Source: CAIWXH01 sp964555675
GTDB taxonomy: Bacteria; Chloroflexota; Chloroflexia; Chloroflexales; Chloroflexaceae
DNA length: 12,921 bases
Direction of reading: 5' to 3'
NCBI GenBank assembly: GCA_964555675.1
Contig: CAZKTU010000196.1
Coordinates: 1 to 12,921, forward strand
Of this stretch, positions 5,975 to 12,921 are shown in pieces; within the stretch, counting starts at the first letter, position 1, and every line of letters starts with the position of its first letter. The notes below the pieces were generated by a model. It ran no database searches. It was not told where the DNA came from and saw only the letters and a list, made by a program, of their open reading frames with translations. A program made the translations under genes and the position numbers.

Positions 5975-7291
5975 ATGAGTGAGCCTCTACGTTCCCTGCA
6001 GGCCATGCCCAGAATCCAGTACCCCCCCGATATCGCCTACCGCCGCCTGACCTATCTGCTCGCCCGCTCGCACGAGCTGGGTCCGATCTTCAGGCAGGTC
6101 TGGCCCGATGGCGGCCAGGTGGTCTATCTGGTCGGCCCCGAGGCCAATAAGTTCGTTATGCAGAGCCACCGCGAGCACTTCAGCCACGACCTCGGCTGGA
6201 CGCCCAATATCGGCGAGCTGTTCGGCAAGGGTCTGCTCAATATGGACCCGCCCGAGCACGATCTGCACCGCAAGCTGATGAACCCCGCCTTCACCATCGC
6301 CTACATGTCCCGCTACCTCCCCGTGATGAACCGGCTGGTCGCCGAACGCATCGCCGACTGGGCCCAGCGCGGCGAAGTCGACCTGTTCGTCGAGACGCGC
6401 AAGATCACCTTCGACGTCGCCGCCGAGACCCTGGTCGGCTTCCGCACCGGCCCCGAGGTCGACCAGCTGCGCGAGCTCTTCTTCGCGATGCTCAACAACG
6501 ACGCCAGCTTCAGCTCCGAGGAGGAGTACTGGCGCACCATGTCCTCTGTGCGCGGGCAGCTGGTCAGCCGCCTGGTGGCCATGATCGAGCAGCGGCGGGG
6601 CATCCCCGAGGACGACCGCAGCGACATCCTGGCCATGCTGGTCAATGCCCGCGACGAAGAGGGCCAGAGCTTCAGCACCGAGCAGATCCTCGCCCACGTG
6701 AATATCCTGCTGGTCGCCGGACACGAGACGACCACGACCCTCAGCGCCTGGCTGCTCTATCTGCTCGCCAGCCACCCCGCGGCCCTGACCGCCGTGCGCG
6801 CCGAGCTCGACACCCTGCCCGAGGGCGAGCTCACGCTCGATACGGTCAGGGCCCTGAAGCAGCTCGGCTACGCCGCCCAGGAGGCGGGGCGCATGATGCC
6901 GCCCGTGGCCATGGTGCCGCGCGGCGTGCTCAAAGAGGTCGCCTTCGGCGGCTATCTGCTGCCCGCGGGCACCTACGTGCTGCTCGTGATTGGCGCGCCC
7001 CACTGGGACCCCGCCTACTTCGCCGGCCCCACGCGCTTCGACCCCCAGCGCTTCGCGCCGCCCCGCGAGGAGGATAAGCAGACCCCGTACGCGCTGGCCA
7101 CCTTCGGCGGCGGGCCGCGTATCTGCATCGGCGTCAACTTCGCCCGCGTCGAGGTCAGCGCCATGGCCGCAGCCATTCTGCGGCGCTACACCCTCACCCC
7201 GGTCGCCCCCAACGAAGTGCGCCAGGTCTACCCCGGCCTGCTCGGCCAGCCCGAACGGGGCATCCGTGTGCGGGTCACGCCGCGCGACTGA
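5975..7291 (+). CDS. Cytochrome P450
   Basis: A 438-residue soluble P450 monooxygenase, complete and at the usual bacterial length. The I-helix oxygen-activation motif is AGHETT (248-253). The ExxR pair is Glu303/Arg306 in QEAGRMMPP, and the haem-binding loop is FGGGPRICIG (377-386) with the axial thiolate Cys384. Substrate recognition parts include NMDPPEHDLHRKLMNPAFT in the B'-C region. There is no N-terminal membrane anchor and no fused reductase or ferredoxin domain, so it needs separate electron partners, none of which are in the window. The ATG at 5975 follows AGGAG (5963-5967) by 7 nt; a TTG at 5972 is in frame but too close to the ribosome site. It is divergent from the hydrolase and ends 10 nt before a strong hairpin. 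The substrate is unknown; fatty acids, terpenoids or xenobiotics are all possible. Confidence 0.95.
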   Translation: MSEPLRSLQAMPRIQYPPDIAYRRLTYLLARSHELGPIFRQVWPDGGQVVYLVGPEANKFVMQSHREHFSHDLGWTPNIGELFGKGLLNMDPPEHDLHRKLMNPAFTIAYMSRYLPVMNRLVAERIADWAQRGEVDLFVETRKITFDVAAETLVGFRTGPEVDQLRELFFAMLNNDASFSSEEEYWRTMSSVRGQLVSRLVAMIEQRRGIPEDDRSDILAMLVNARDEEGQSFSTEQILAHVNILLVAGHETTTTLSAWLLYLLASHPAALTAVRAELDTLPEGELTLDTVRALKQLGYAAQEAGRMMPPVAMVPRGVLKEVAFGGYLLPAGTYVLLVIGAPHWDPAYFAGPTRFDPQRFAPPREEDKQTPYALATFGGGPRICIGVNFARVEVSAMAAAILRRYTLTPVAPNEVRQVYPGLLGQPERGIRVRVTPRD

Positions 7292-7300
7292 GCCGTGGAT

Positions 7301-7324
7301 GCGGGGAGGGCCAGGCCTCCCCGC
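7301..7324. terminator. Hairpin between the convergent P450 and MarR genes
   Basis: GCGGGGAGG and CCTCCCCGC form a perfect 9 bp GC-rich stem with a 6 nt loop, starting 9 nt after the P450 stop and ending 16 nt before the MarR stop on the other strand. No T-run follows on either side, so it is a bidirectional stem of the factor-assisted or roadblock kind rather than a textbook intrinsic terminator. Confidence 0.6.
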
Positions 7325-7340
7325 GCCCCTCCAGCCCTTC

Positions 7341-7838
7341 TCAGAGGCGCTCTGCCTGGGCCCGCAGCCGCGAGGTCTCTTCCTCAAGCACCCCGCTCGC
7401 CTGGCCGAGAAAGCGCGCGATTGTGGCCTGCTCGGCGGGGCTATAGCCCGCGATTAGGGTGCTGATCGCGCGCCCAAGCGGCTCGTACAGCGCGAGCAGC
7501 GCGCGCTCGCGCTGCGGATTGTCGAGCAGCGCGAGCATGACCCGCCGGCGATCATTCAGGTCGCGGTCGCGGCGCACCAGCCCCGCAGCTTCCAGCCGGT
7601 CGACCACGCCCGTGATCGCGCCGGTGGTCAGCCCGACCCGCTCGCTCAGCTCGCCCGCCGTGAGCGACCCGGCCTGCCTGATGACGCTATAGCACTTGAG
7701 CTCGGTCGCCCCCAGGCCGAGCCGTTCGGCGATCGCCGAATGAAAGAGCACTGTGGCCGTGCTGAGACGAAAGCCGAGCAGCTCGACGATCGGGTCGCTG
7801 CCGCCATGCTCGGCGGGCGGGCTTGACAGCTCATCCAT
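7341..7838 (-). CDS. MarR-family transcriptional regulator
   Basis: A 165-residue winged-helix repressor. The dimerisation helices flank a DNA-binding core at about 44-105, with LTAGELSERVGLTTGAITGV carrying the helix-turn-helix (recognition helix about 71-84). The wing LVRRDRDLNDRRRV contains the family's Asp-Arg-Arg signature (96-98). MarR proteins usually release DNA on binding aromatic or phenolic ligands or on oxidation; a single cysteine, Cys49, is present. The ATG at 7838-7836 has a modest TAAGG 4 nt upstream. It is divergent from the FAD monooxygenase and the perfect palindrome between them is its obvious candidate operator, so it probably represses both itself and the monooxygenase. 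It converges on the P450 across a hairpin. Confidence 0.93.
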   Translation of the reverse strand: MDELSSPPAEHGGSDPIVELLGFRLSTATVLFHSAIAERLGLGATELKCYSVIRQAGSLTAGELSERVGLTTGAITGVVDRLEAAGLVRRDRDLNDRRRVMLALLDNPQRERALLALYEPLGRAISTLIAGYSPAEQATIARFLGQASGVLEEETSRLRAQAERL

Positions 7839-7856
7839 AGTGCCTTACACTCTCAT

Positions 7857-7875
7857 TATCTTAGATACTAAGATA
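7857..7875. promoter_or_regulatory. MarR-type operator in the divergent region
   Basis: TATCTTAG-ATA-CTAAGATA is a perfect inverted repeat with 8 bp arms and a 3 bp centre, 18 bp before the MarR start. The length and AT-rich half-sites are typical of MarR operators. A further half-site (CTAAGA, 7884-7889) lies 9 bp to the right. Weak minus-strand boxes TTAGCG (7887-7882) and TAAGAT (7863-7858), 18 bp apart, would put the MarR promoter directly under the operator. Confidence 0.75.
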
Positions 7876-7903
7876 TTCACTCGCTAAGAAACGTTCTCCC
7901 CGA

Positions 7904-7932
7904 TTGTACCCCGATCGCGTCGCTCCTGTAAA
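7904..7932 (+). promoter_or_regulatory. Tentative promoter of the FAD monooxygenase
   Basis: TTGTAC (7904-7909), a 17 bp spacer and TGTAAA (7927-7932) are placed to start a transcript near 7939 with a 24 nt leader containing AAAGGA. Matches to the consensus are only three and four of six. It lies about 30 bp from the MarR palindrome, so repression would need looping, spreading or a different promoter nearer the operator. Confidence 0.3.
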
Positions 7933-7962
7933 CCTCCCCGGGGCCCTACGAAAGGATTCGCC

Positions 7963-9165
7963 ATGTCTCAAGGCACTCCAGCGCCGAAAAAGGCGCTCAT
8001 TATCGGCGGCGGCATCGCCGGGCCGGTTGCGGCGCTGTTCCTCAAGCGCGCCGGCTTCGAGCCCGCGATCTACGAGGCCCAGCCCGAGACAACGGTTGGC
8101 GAAGGCAGCTTCCTCAATCTCGCCTCCAACGGGCTCCACGTCCTTCAGCAGCTCGACCTCGCCGACGCGGTCGCGGCCGAGGGCTTTCGCATCCCGCACA
8201 TGGTGATGTGGAACGGGGAGGGCAAGCGCCTCGGCGAAGTGCGCAACGGGGTCGCGCCAGGCCAGGGCGCCGTCAGCGTGGTCGTGCGCCGCAATACGCT
8301 CCATAGCCTGCTGCGCGACGCGGCCCTGCGCGCCGGCATCCCCTTCAGCTACGGGCAGCGCCTCGTCGAGGTCACGGCGCCCGCAGAAGGCCAGGTGGTC
8401 GCCCATTTTGCCGACGGCAGCACGGCCACGGGCGATCTGCTCGTCGGCTGCGACGGTATCCACTCGCGCACCCGTCAGCTGATCGATCCCCAGGCCGCCG
8501 CGCCCGCCTATACCGGCCTGCTCAGCTGCGGCGGCTACAGTCACAGCACAACCCTGCAGCCGACCCCCGACACGCAGCATCTGATCTTCGGCAAGCGCGG
8601 CTTTTTCGGCTACTTCGTCAAAGCCTCCGGCGAGGTCTGGTGGTTCAGCAATATCGCCCACCCCGGCGAGCCGCGCCGCTCGGAGCTGGCCGCGATCGGG
8701 CAGGATGAGTGGCGACAGCGCTTGCTCGCGCTCCACGCCGACGATCAGCCCTTTATCCAGGAGCTGATCAGGGCTACGCCTGATACAATTAGCGTGTACC
8801 CGATCTACGACCTGCCCACGACCCGCCACTGGCGCCGCGGCCCGCTGGTCTTGCTCGGCGACGCCGCCCACGCCACCTCGCCCAGCGCCGGGCAGGGCGC
8901 CTCGCTGGCCCTGGAGGATGCCATCGTGCTGGCAAAGTGTCTGCGCGACAGCCCTTGCCTCGACGAGGCCACCGCGACCTACGAGCGCCTACGCCGCGCG
9001 CGGGCCGAGAAGGTGGTCGCCTACGCGCGCCGCCAGGGCAACGGCAAGGCCGCCCCGAACCAGTTTGCCCGCCGCATGCGCGACCTGTTCCTGCCCATTG
9101 CGCTCAAACATCTCGCCAACTCCCAGCAGCTCGATTGGCTCTATGGCTACCGAGTGGCCTGGTAG
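7963..9165 (+). CDS. FAD-dependent monooxygenase (group A flavoprotein hydroxylase)
   Basis: A 400-residue single-component flavin hydroxylase of the p-hydroxybenzoate hydroxylase/TetX class, which uses NAD(P)H and O2 to oxygenate a small, usually aromatic or polyketide, substrate. The N-terminal dinucleotide fold is ALIIGGGIAGPVAALFLKRA, with GGGIAG at 15-20. The second FAD/NAD(P)H motif is LLVGCDGIHSRTR with Asp164-Gly165. The third is LLGDAAHATSPSAGQGASLA, with Gly299-Asp300 contacting the flavin ribityl chain, followed by LEDAIVLAKCL. The ATG at 7963 follows AAAGGA by 6 nt. Divergence from a MarR gene with a perfect operator suggests induction by its substrate or a related phenolic compound. 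Relatives include antibiotic-inactivating, urate-hydroxylating and salicylate-type enzymes; the sequence alone does not choose among them. Confidence 0.92.
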   Translation: MSQGTPAPKKALIIGGGIAGPVAALFLKRAGFEPAIYEAQPETTVGEGSFLNLASNGLHVLQQLDLADAVAAEGFRIPHMVMWNGEGKRLGEVRNGVAPGQGAVSVVVRRNTLHSLLRDAALRAGIPFSYGQRLVEVTAPAEGQVVAHFADGSTATGDLLVGCDGIHSRTRQLIDPQAAAPAYTGLLSCGGYSHSTTLQPTPDTQHLIFGKRGFFGYFVKASGEVWWFSNIAHPGEPRRSELAAIGQDEWRQRLLALHADDQPFIQELIRATPDTISVYPIYDLPTTRHWRRGPLVLLGDAAHATSPSAGQGASLALEDAIVLAKCLRDSPCLDEATATYERLRRARAEKVVAYARRQGNGKAAPNQFARRMRDLFLPIALKHLANSQQLDWLYGYRVAW

Positions 9166-9221
9166 GAGAAAAACTCGGCGCCTCTGCGGCACATCGTACA
9201 GCCCCAAAGCGAGCATTACCC

Positions 9222-11605
9222 ATGACAGACGCCCCACCCCCCGATCTGCGCCTCTGGTACACCCGCCCCGCCGCCAACTGGCTCGAGGCTCTGCCGCTCG
9301 GCAATGGCCGCCTGGGCGCGATGGTCTTCGGCGGCCTCGCCGACGAGCGCCTGGCGCTTAACGAGGACACCCTCTGGTCGGGGGCCCCGCGCGCGTGGGA
9401 CAACCCCCATGCCCGCGAGGCCCTGCCCGAGGTCAGGCGCCTGCTCGCCGCGGGCGACTACGCCGGCGCCGACGCGCGCTGCCGCGAGATGCAGGGCCCC
9501 TACACTCAGGCCTACCAGCCCCTCGGCGACCTGCGCATCAGGACCGCGGGCGCAGAGACGGCCACGGACTATAGCCGCGAGCTCGACCTGCGCAGCGCCA
9601 TCGCGACGACCCGCTACCTGCTCGACCAGACCCTATATGTGCGCGAGGCCTTCGTCAGCGCGCCCCACCAGGCCCTGGTGCTGCGGTTCACCGCCAGCCG
9701 GGCCGGCGCGATCAGCTTCACGGCGACCCTCGACAGCCCGCACCCCCACAGCCTACGCGTCGACGGCGGCGCGCTGGCCCTGAGCGGCAGTAGCCCGCAG
9801 TACGCCGCGCCGAACTACTACCACGTCCCCGATCCGGTGGTCTACGACCAGGCCGGCGGGGCGGCGATCGGCTTCTCGGCCCGGCTCACGGCGATCGTCG
9901 ACGGCGGCGAGGTGCGCGCGGGCCCCGCCGGCCTGCAGGTCAGCGGCGCCGACGCGGTCACCCTCCTACTCACGGCGGCGACCAGCTTCGCCGGCTTCGA
10001 CCGCCCACCCGCCGCGCCAGAGCATGACCCGGTCGAGCGGGCGGCCCGCCTGCTGGCCGCGGCGCAGCTACCATATGCCGAACTGCGCGCCGCCCACATC
10101 GCCGACCACGCCGCCCTCTTCGCGCGGGTGAGCCTCGACCTGGGCGCGACGCCCGCGGCCCTGCGCCCGACCGACGAGCGCATCAAAGCCTGGCAGGGCG
10201 CCGACGACCCGAGCCTGGTCAGCCTGCTGTTCCAGTACGGGCGCTATCTGCTGATCGCCTGCTCGCGCCCGGGGACGCAGGCGGCGAACCTGCAAGGTAT
10301 CTGGAACGAGGCCATCAGGCCGCCGTGGAGCTCGAACTACACCCTGAACATCAACGCGCAGATGAACTACTGGCCCGCCGAGACGGCCAACCTCGCCGAG
10401 TGCCACGGGCCCCTCTTCGATCTGATCGCCGAGCTCAGCCAGAACGGCCGGCGCACGGCCGAGACCAACTACGGCTGCCCCGGCTGGGTCGCCCACCACA
10501 ACAGCGACCTGTGGCGCCAGTCGGCCCCCGTCGGCGAGTACGGCCGGCACGGCGACCCGGCCTGGGCGATGTGGCCGCTGGGCGGGGCCTGGCTCTGCCG
10601 ACACCTCTGGGAGCACTATGCCTTCGGCGGCGACCTGGGCTTCCTGCGCGAGCGGGCCTACCCGCTGATGAAGGGCGCCGCCGAGTTCTGCCTCGCCTGG
10701 CTGATCGACGACGGCCAGGGCCGGCTGGTGACGGCCCCCTCGACCTCGCCCGAGAACAAGTTCACCGCCCCGGACGGACGGGCCCTTGCCGTCAGCGTGG
10801 CCGCGACCATGGACCTAGCGATCATCTGGGAGCTGTTCGGCAACTGTATCGCCGCCGCAGAGCTACTTGGCGTCGACACGGCCTTCAGGGCTACGCTCAC
10901 GGCGGCGCGGGCGCGCCTCCCGACGCCGCAGATTGGCGAGGCCGGGCAGCTCCAAGAGTGGCTCGAAGACTGGGACCTAGCGGCGCCCGAGCGGGGCCAC
11001 CGCCACGTCTCGCACCTGTACGGCCTGCACCCGGGCGAGCAGATCACTCGGCGGGCCACCCCCGAGCTATTCGCGGCCGCCAGGCGCTCGCTCGAGCTGC
11101 GCGGCGACGCCGGCACCGGCTGGTCATTGGCCTGGAAAGTCAACTTCTGGGCGCGCCTGGGCGACAGCGAGCGGGCCTACAGCGTCTTGAGCCGCATGCT
11201 GAGCTTCGTCGACGACAGCGAGACCCACTACGGCGAGGGCGGCGGCGTCTACGCCAATCTGTTCGACGCCCATCCGCCGTTCCAGATCGACGGTAACTTC
11301 GGCGTGACCGCGGGGATCGCCGAGATGCTGCTGCAGAGCCACGGCGGCATAATCAGCCTGCTACCTGCCCTGCCCGCCGCCTGGCCACGCGGTCGGGTCA
11401 CCGGCCTGCGCGCCCGCGGGGGCTATCTGGTCGACCTGAGCTGGGCCGACGGCAGCCTTGTCGAGGCGAACATCCACGCCACACACGCCGGCGAGTGCCG
11501 CGTCAGCGCCCCAACGCCCCTGGCGTGCGACGAGCCCGGCGCGCTCACCGTGGGCGCCGAGCTACGCCTGTCGATGGTGGCGGGCCGCAGCTACCGGCTG
11601 CGCAG
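9222..11605 (+). CDS. GH95 alpha-L-fucosidase-like glycoside hydrolase (3' end in assembly gap)
   Basis: The 794 full codons before the gap read as a nearly complete GH95 enzyme, the family of inverting alpha-1,2-L-fucosidases and alpha-L-galactosidases. The N-terminal beta-sandwich begins LWYTRPAANWLEALPLGNGR and includes LNEDTLWSGAP. The (alpha/alpha)6 barrel carries LNINAQMNYWPAE with Asn376 and Asn378, TSPENKF with Glu511, and PFQIDGNFGVT with Asp690. These line up by motif with the catalytic Asn, Asn, Glu and Asp described for Bifidobacterium AfcA. A C-terminal beta domain (LLPALPAAWPRGRVTGLRAR onward) ends at the N run. The typical family length is about 750-800 residues, so only a few codons are likely missing. 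No signal peptide is visible, suggesting cytoplasmic action on imported oligosaccharides. The ATG at 9222 has no clear ribosome site, but the family fold begins about 10 residues later. It lies 56 nt after the monooxygenase and could share its transcript. Confidence 0.93.
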
Positions 11606-11705
11606 NNNNNNNNNNNNNNNNNNNNNNNNNNNNNNNNNNNNNNNNNNNNNNNNNNNNNNNNNNNNNNNNNNNNNNNNNNNNNNNNNNNNNNNNNNNNNNN
11701 NNNNN
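11606..11705. other. Assembly gap (100 N)
   Basis: A run of exactly 100 undetermined bases, the conventional placeholder for a scaffold join of unknown length. It hides the stop of the GH95 gene and whatever lies between it and the convergent hydrolase, whose stop codon is only 2 bp from the right side of the gap. Confidence 0.98.
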
Positions 11706-11707
11706 TA

Positions 11708-12367
11708 CTAACCCAGCCGCTCGTGGAGGAAGGCCACGGTCCGCCCCCAGGCCAGCTCGGCGGCGGCGGGATTGTAGGCATCGGCGCGGTCGGCCTCGCA
11801 GAACCAGTGGCCGACGCCAGGGTAGCGGTGGAACTGCACGGGGTGGCCGGCCGCCTTGATCGCGTCCTCGACCTGGCGCACGAAGGCCTCGTCCTCATAG
11901 GGATCATTCTCGGCGAAGTGGCCGAGGAAGGCGGCCTGGGAGGCGGTGAGGTCGGCGTCGTCGGTGCCGTAATAGATCGTCACGGCGCGCAGCTGCGGGC
12001 GGATGCCGGCCAGGGTGAGCGCCCAGGAAGCGCCCAGCGAGAAGCCGATCGCGCCCAGGCCCTCGCCGCGCACGGCGGGGTGTGAGCCTAGATAGGCCAG
12101 CGCGTCAGAGGCGGCCTGGAACATCGCCTGGCCGTCGCGCTGCTGCAGCAGGGCCTCGGCCTCGGCGGGAGTGGTCGCCACAGTGCCGCCCCAGAGGTCG
12201 GGGGCCACGACGACGAAGCCGGCGGCGGCCAGCCGGTCGCAGAAGCTGCGGAAGAAGTCGTTCAGGCCCCACCAGGCGTGCAGCGCGAGCACGCCGGGGC
12301 CGGTGCCGGCGGCGGGCAGCGCCTCGTAGCCCACGGCCACGGGCGCGCCGGGCTTCAGATCGCTCAT
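11708..12367 (-). CDS. Dienelactone hydrolase family protein
   Basis: A 219-residue alpha/beta hydrolase of the dienelactone hydrolase family, complete. Motifs are GVLALHAWWGLNDFF (25-39), VVAPDLWGG (53-61), the nucleophile elbow GFSLGAS with Ser110, acid Asp155 in HFAENDPYED, and His187 in YPGVGHWF. Classical dienelactone hydrolases of chlorocatechol breakdown use Cys as nucleophile. Serine here suggests a different ester or lactone substrate, so no pathway is assigned. The ATG at 12367-12365 follows AAGGAG by 5 nt; an in-frame start further upstream has no ribosome site. A very good promoter lies upstream. It converges on GH95 across the assembly gap, ending RLG and TAG. Confidence 0.93.
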   Translation of the reverse strand: MSDLKPGAPVAVGYEALPAAGTGPGVLALHAWWGLNDFFRSFCDRLAAAGFVVVAPDLWGGTVATTPAEAEALLQQRDGQAMFQAASDALAYLGSHPAVRGEGLGAIGFSLGASWALTLAGIRPQLRAVTIYYGTDDADLTASQAAFLGHFAENDPYEDEAFVRQVEDAIKAAGHPVQFHRYPGVGHWFCEADRADAYNPAAAELAWGRTVAFLHERLG

Positions 12368-12414
12368 AGTAACTCCTTGCCAGTTCGCTTCAGCACAGCG
12401 TCGTAGCGGGGGCA

Positions 12415-12443
12415 ATCATAGCACACCTGTACGCCTATTTCAA
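12415..12443 (-). promoter_or_regulatory. Sigma70-type promoter of the dienelactone hydrolase gene
   Basis: On the minus strand TTGAAA (12443-12438), a 17 bp spacer and TATGAT (12420-12415) give near-consensus boxes (four and five of six). The start is expected near 12408 and the leader is about 41 nt with the AAGGAG ribosome site at its end. Confidence 0.7.
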
Positions 12444-12554
12444 TCCGCAGGTCACACTAGCATTACAACGAAACTTAGGTTCTTGCACTGGCCAGCGCCA
12501 AGGGAGGACTGGTCGCACCAGGGGCGCAGCTCGGCCCTGGTCGCGGTCAATTTG

Positions 12555-12695
12555 ACCACGAAGGGCACGAAGGGCACGAAGGGAGGAGAGAGGCTGTGCC
12601 AGGCCGAATGCTTGCGAGCCGCTCGCACGGCACAGGCGCACGGCTCTGGCACCGGGCAGGCTCCAATCCTTCGCGTCCTTCGTGGTCTTCGTGGT
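12555..12695. repeat. Nested inverted-repeat element with CACGAAGG tandem units
   Basis: The left arm (12555-12582) starts ACCACGAAG and continues as two CACGAAGG repeats. The right arm (12668-12695) is its reverse complement with four mismatches in 28 positions. The 85 nt between them contain further symmetry: CTGTGCC pairs with GGCACAG, GTGCCAG pairs with CTGGCAC as an alternative, and TGCGAG-CCG-CTCGCA is a tight central hairpin. The whole could fold into a long multi-stem RNA or cruciform. Arms rich in CACGAAGG units occur as dispersed intergenic repeats in several bacterial phyla. No transposase is present, so if mobile it would depend on a helper elsewhere. Confidence 0.75.
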
Positions 12696-12857
12696 AAAAA
12701 CCCGCCACTCATTTACGCCGACACGTAGTATCACTCCAGCGCCCTGGGCGGCCTGAAACGCGCGGATCGCGGGCAGGCCGGGCGGTGGAGTGGACGACGC
12801 GAGGGCGCCCCGACTAATAGCGCAGCGCCCGTTGAGTTACAAGTGGCAGCCTAGCCA

Positions 12858-12866
12858 TGTTATAAT
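12858..12866 (+). promoter_or_regulatory. Extended -10 promoter at the right edge
   Basis: TG-T-TATAAT is a perfect extended -10 element, which needs little or no -35 box (TTACAA sits 18 bp upstream as a weak one). A transcript from about 12873 would reach an 11-codon frame (12878-12913, MSEANKCNEGT) and then the start of the next gene. Confidence 0.55.
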
Positions 12867-12914
12867 GACATACATATATGAGCGAGGCAAACAAGTGTAA
12901 TGAGGGAACATAAG

Positions 12915-12921
12915 ATGGAGC
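12915..12921 (+). CDS. Start of a gene leaving the window
   Basis: Only ATG GAG C is visible. GAGGGA (12902-12907) lies 7 nt upstream as a plausible ribosome site, and an extended -10 promoter stands about 50 nt before it. The product cannot be known from two codons. Confidence 0.45.

Larger units (their letters stand above)
12368..12914. other. Terminal intergenic region without a protein gene
   Basis: About 550 bp in which I find no credible coding gene. It holds the dienelactone hydrolase promoter (12415-12443), an inverted-repeat element (12555-12695), a stretch of plain GC-rich sequence (12730-12840) with no motif I can name, and a plus-strand promoter near 12860. The open frames here are translations of the repeat, with giveaway text such as TTKTTKDAKD and RALRALRG, and are not counted as genes. 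Confidence 0.6.

Noticed and set aside
5890..5982. A 30-codon plus-strand frame overlapping the P450 start
   Set aside because: No ribosome site precedes it and the peptide has no recognisable feature. The overlap with the P450 is probably incidental.
5987..7387. A 466-codon minus-strand open frame
   Set aside because: It is the antisense shadow of the P450, rich in Gly, Ala, His and Asp, with no recognisable domain.
7861..8871. A 336-codon minus-strand open frame
   Set aside because: It is antisense to the flavin monooxygenase and crosses the MarR operator region. It shows no domain.
12555..12582. CACGAAGG tandem units considered as a CRISPR array or minisatellite
   Set aside because: There are only two to three short contiguous units with no spacers, and they are better explained as one arm of the inverted repeat.
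12435..12734. Overlapping open frames on both strands (99, 86 and 81 codons)
   Set aside because: They translate the CACGAAGG inverted repeat (TTKTTKDAKD, RALRALRG), a known source of spurious protein predictions.

Overview
This 12.9 kb window is very GC-rich bacterial DNA with tightly packed genes on both strands. Ribosome sites of the AAGGAG type sit 4-9 nt before most starts, and several promoters have canonical -35/-10 boxes. The gene families suggest a free-living, metabolically versatile bacterium, perhaps a filamentous Chloroflexota of the Roseiflexus/Kouleothrix kind. These families are a BTAD/NB-ARC regulator, an orphan NarL-type response regulator, a GHMP sugar kinase, a GH95 fucosidase, a P450, a flavin monooxygenase and dienelactone-hydrolase-type enzymes. 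The phylum is inferred from gene style and could be wrong. The run of exactly 100 N at 11606-11705 marks this as a draft scaffold. I see no rRNA, tRNA, CRISPR array, transposase or phage gene.

Layout. The window opens (1-1623, minus) inside a large ATPase-type transcriptional regulator whose C-terminus lies beyond the left edge. Upstream of it on the same strand is a YdeI/OmpD-associated family gene with a very good promoter overlapped by a TetR-type palindrome. Divergent from that gene is an orphan response regulator (2499-3152), followed by about 350 bp without a convincing gene and then a GHMP-family sugar kinase (3500-4552). The kinase converges on an alpha/beta hydrolase (4568-5650, minus) that carries an unusual N-terminal helix-hairpin-helix domain. 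A 324 bp divergent region separates the hydrolase from a cytochrome P450 (5975-7291). The P450 ends at a strong hairpin and converges on a MarR regulator (7341-7838, minus). MarR is divergent from an FAD-dependent monooxygenase (7963-9165), with a perfect 19 bp palindrome between them. A GH95 alpha-L-fucosidase (from 9222) runs into the assembly gap. Beyond the gap is a convergent dienelactone hydrolase family gene (11708-12367, minus) with its own promoter. The last 550 bp hold a nested inverted-repeat element built on CACGAAGG units and, at the very edge, a promoter and start for a gene leaving the window.

How the genes may work together. Two themes appear. The first is oxidative and hydrolytic chemistry on small molecules: the P450, the flavin monooxygenase under a MarR switch, and two alpha/beta hydrolases. 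The second is sugar handling: the GH95 fucosidase plus a GHMP kinase that could phosphorylate a released sugar. The genes are mostly single transcription units facing each other rather than one operon, so any joint pathway is inference. The clearest regulatory signals are the MarR palindrome and the TetR-type operator. No single novel system stands out. The most unusual items are the HhH-hydrolase fusion, the nested repeat and the response regulator with an incomplete acidic pocket.
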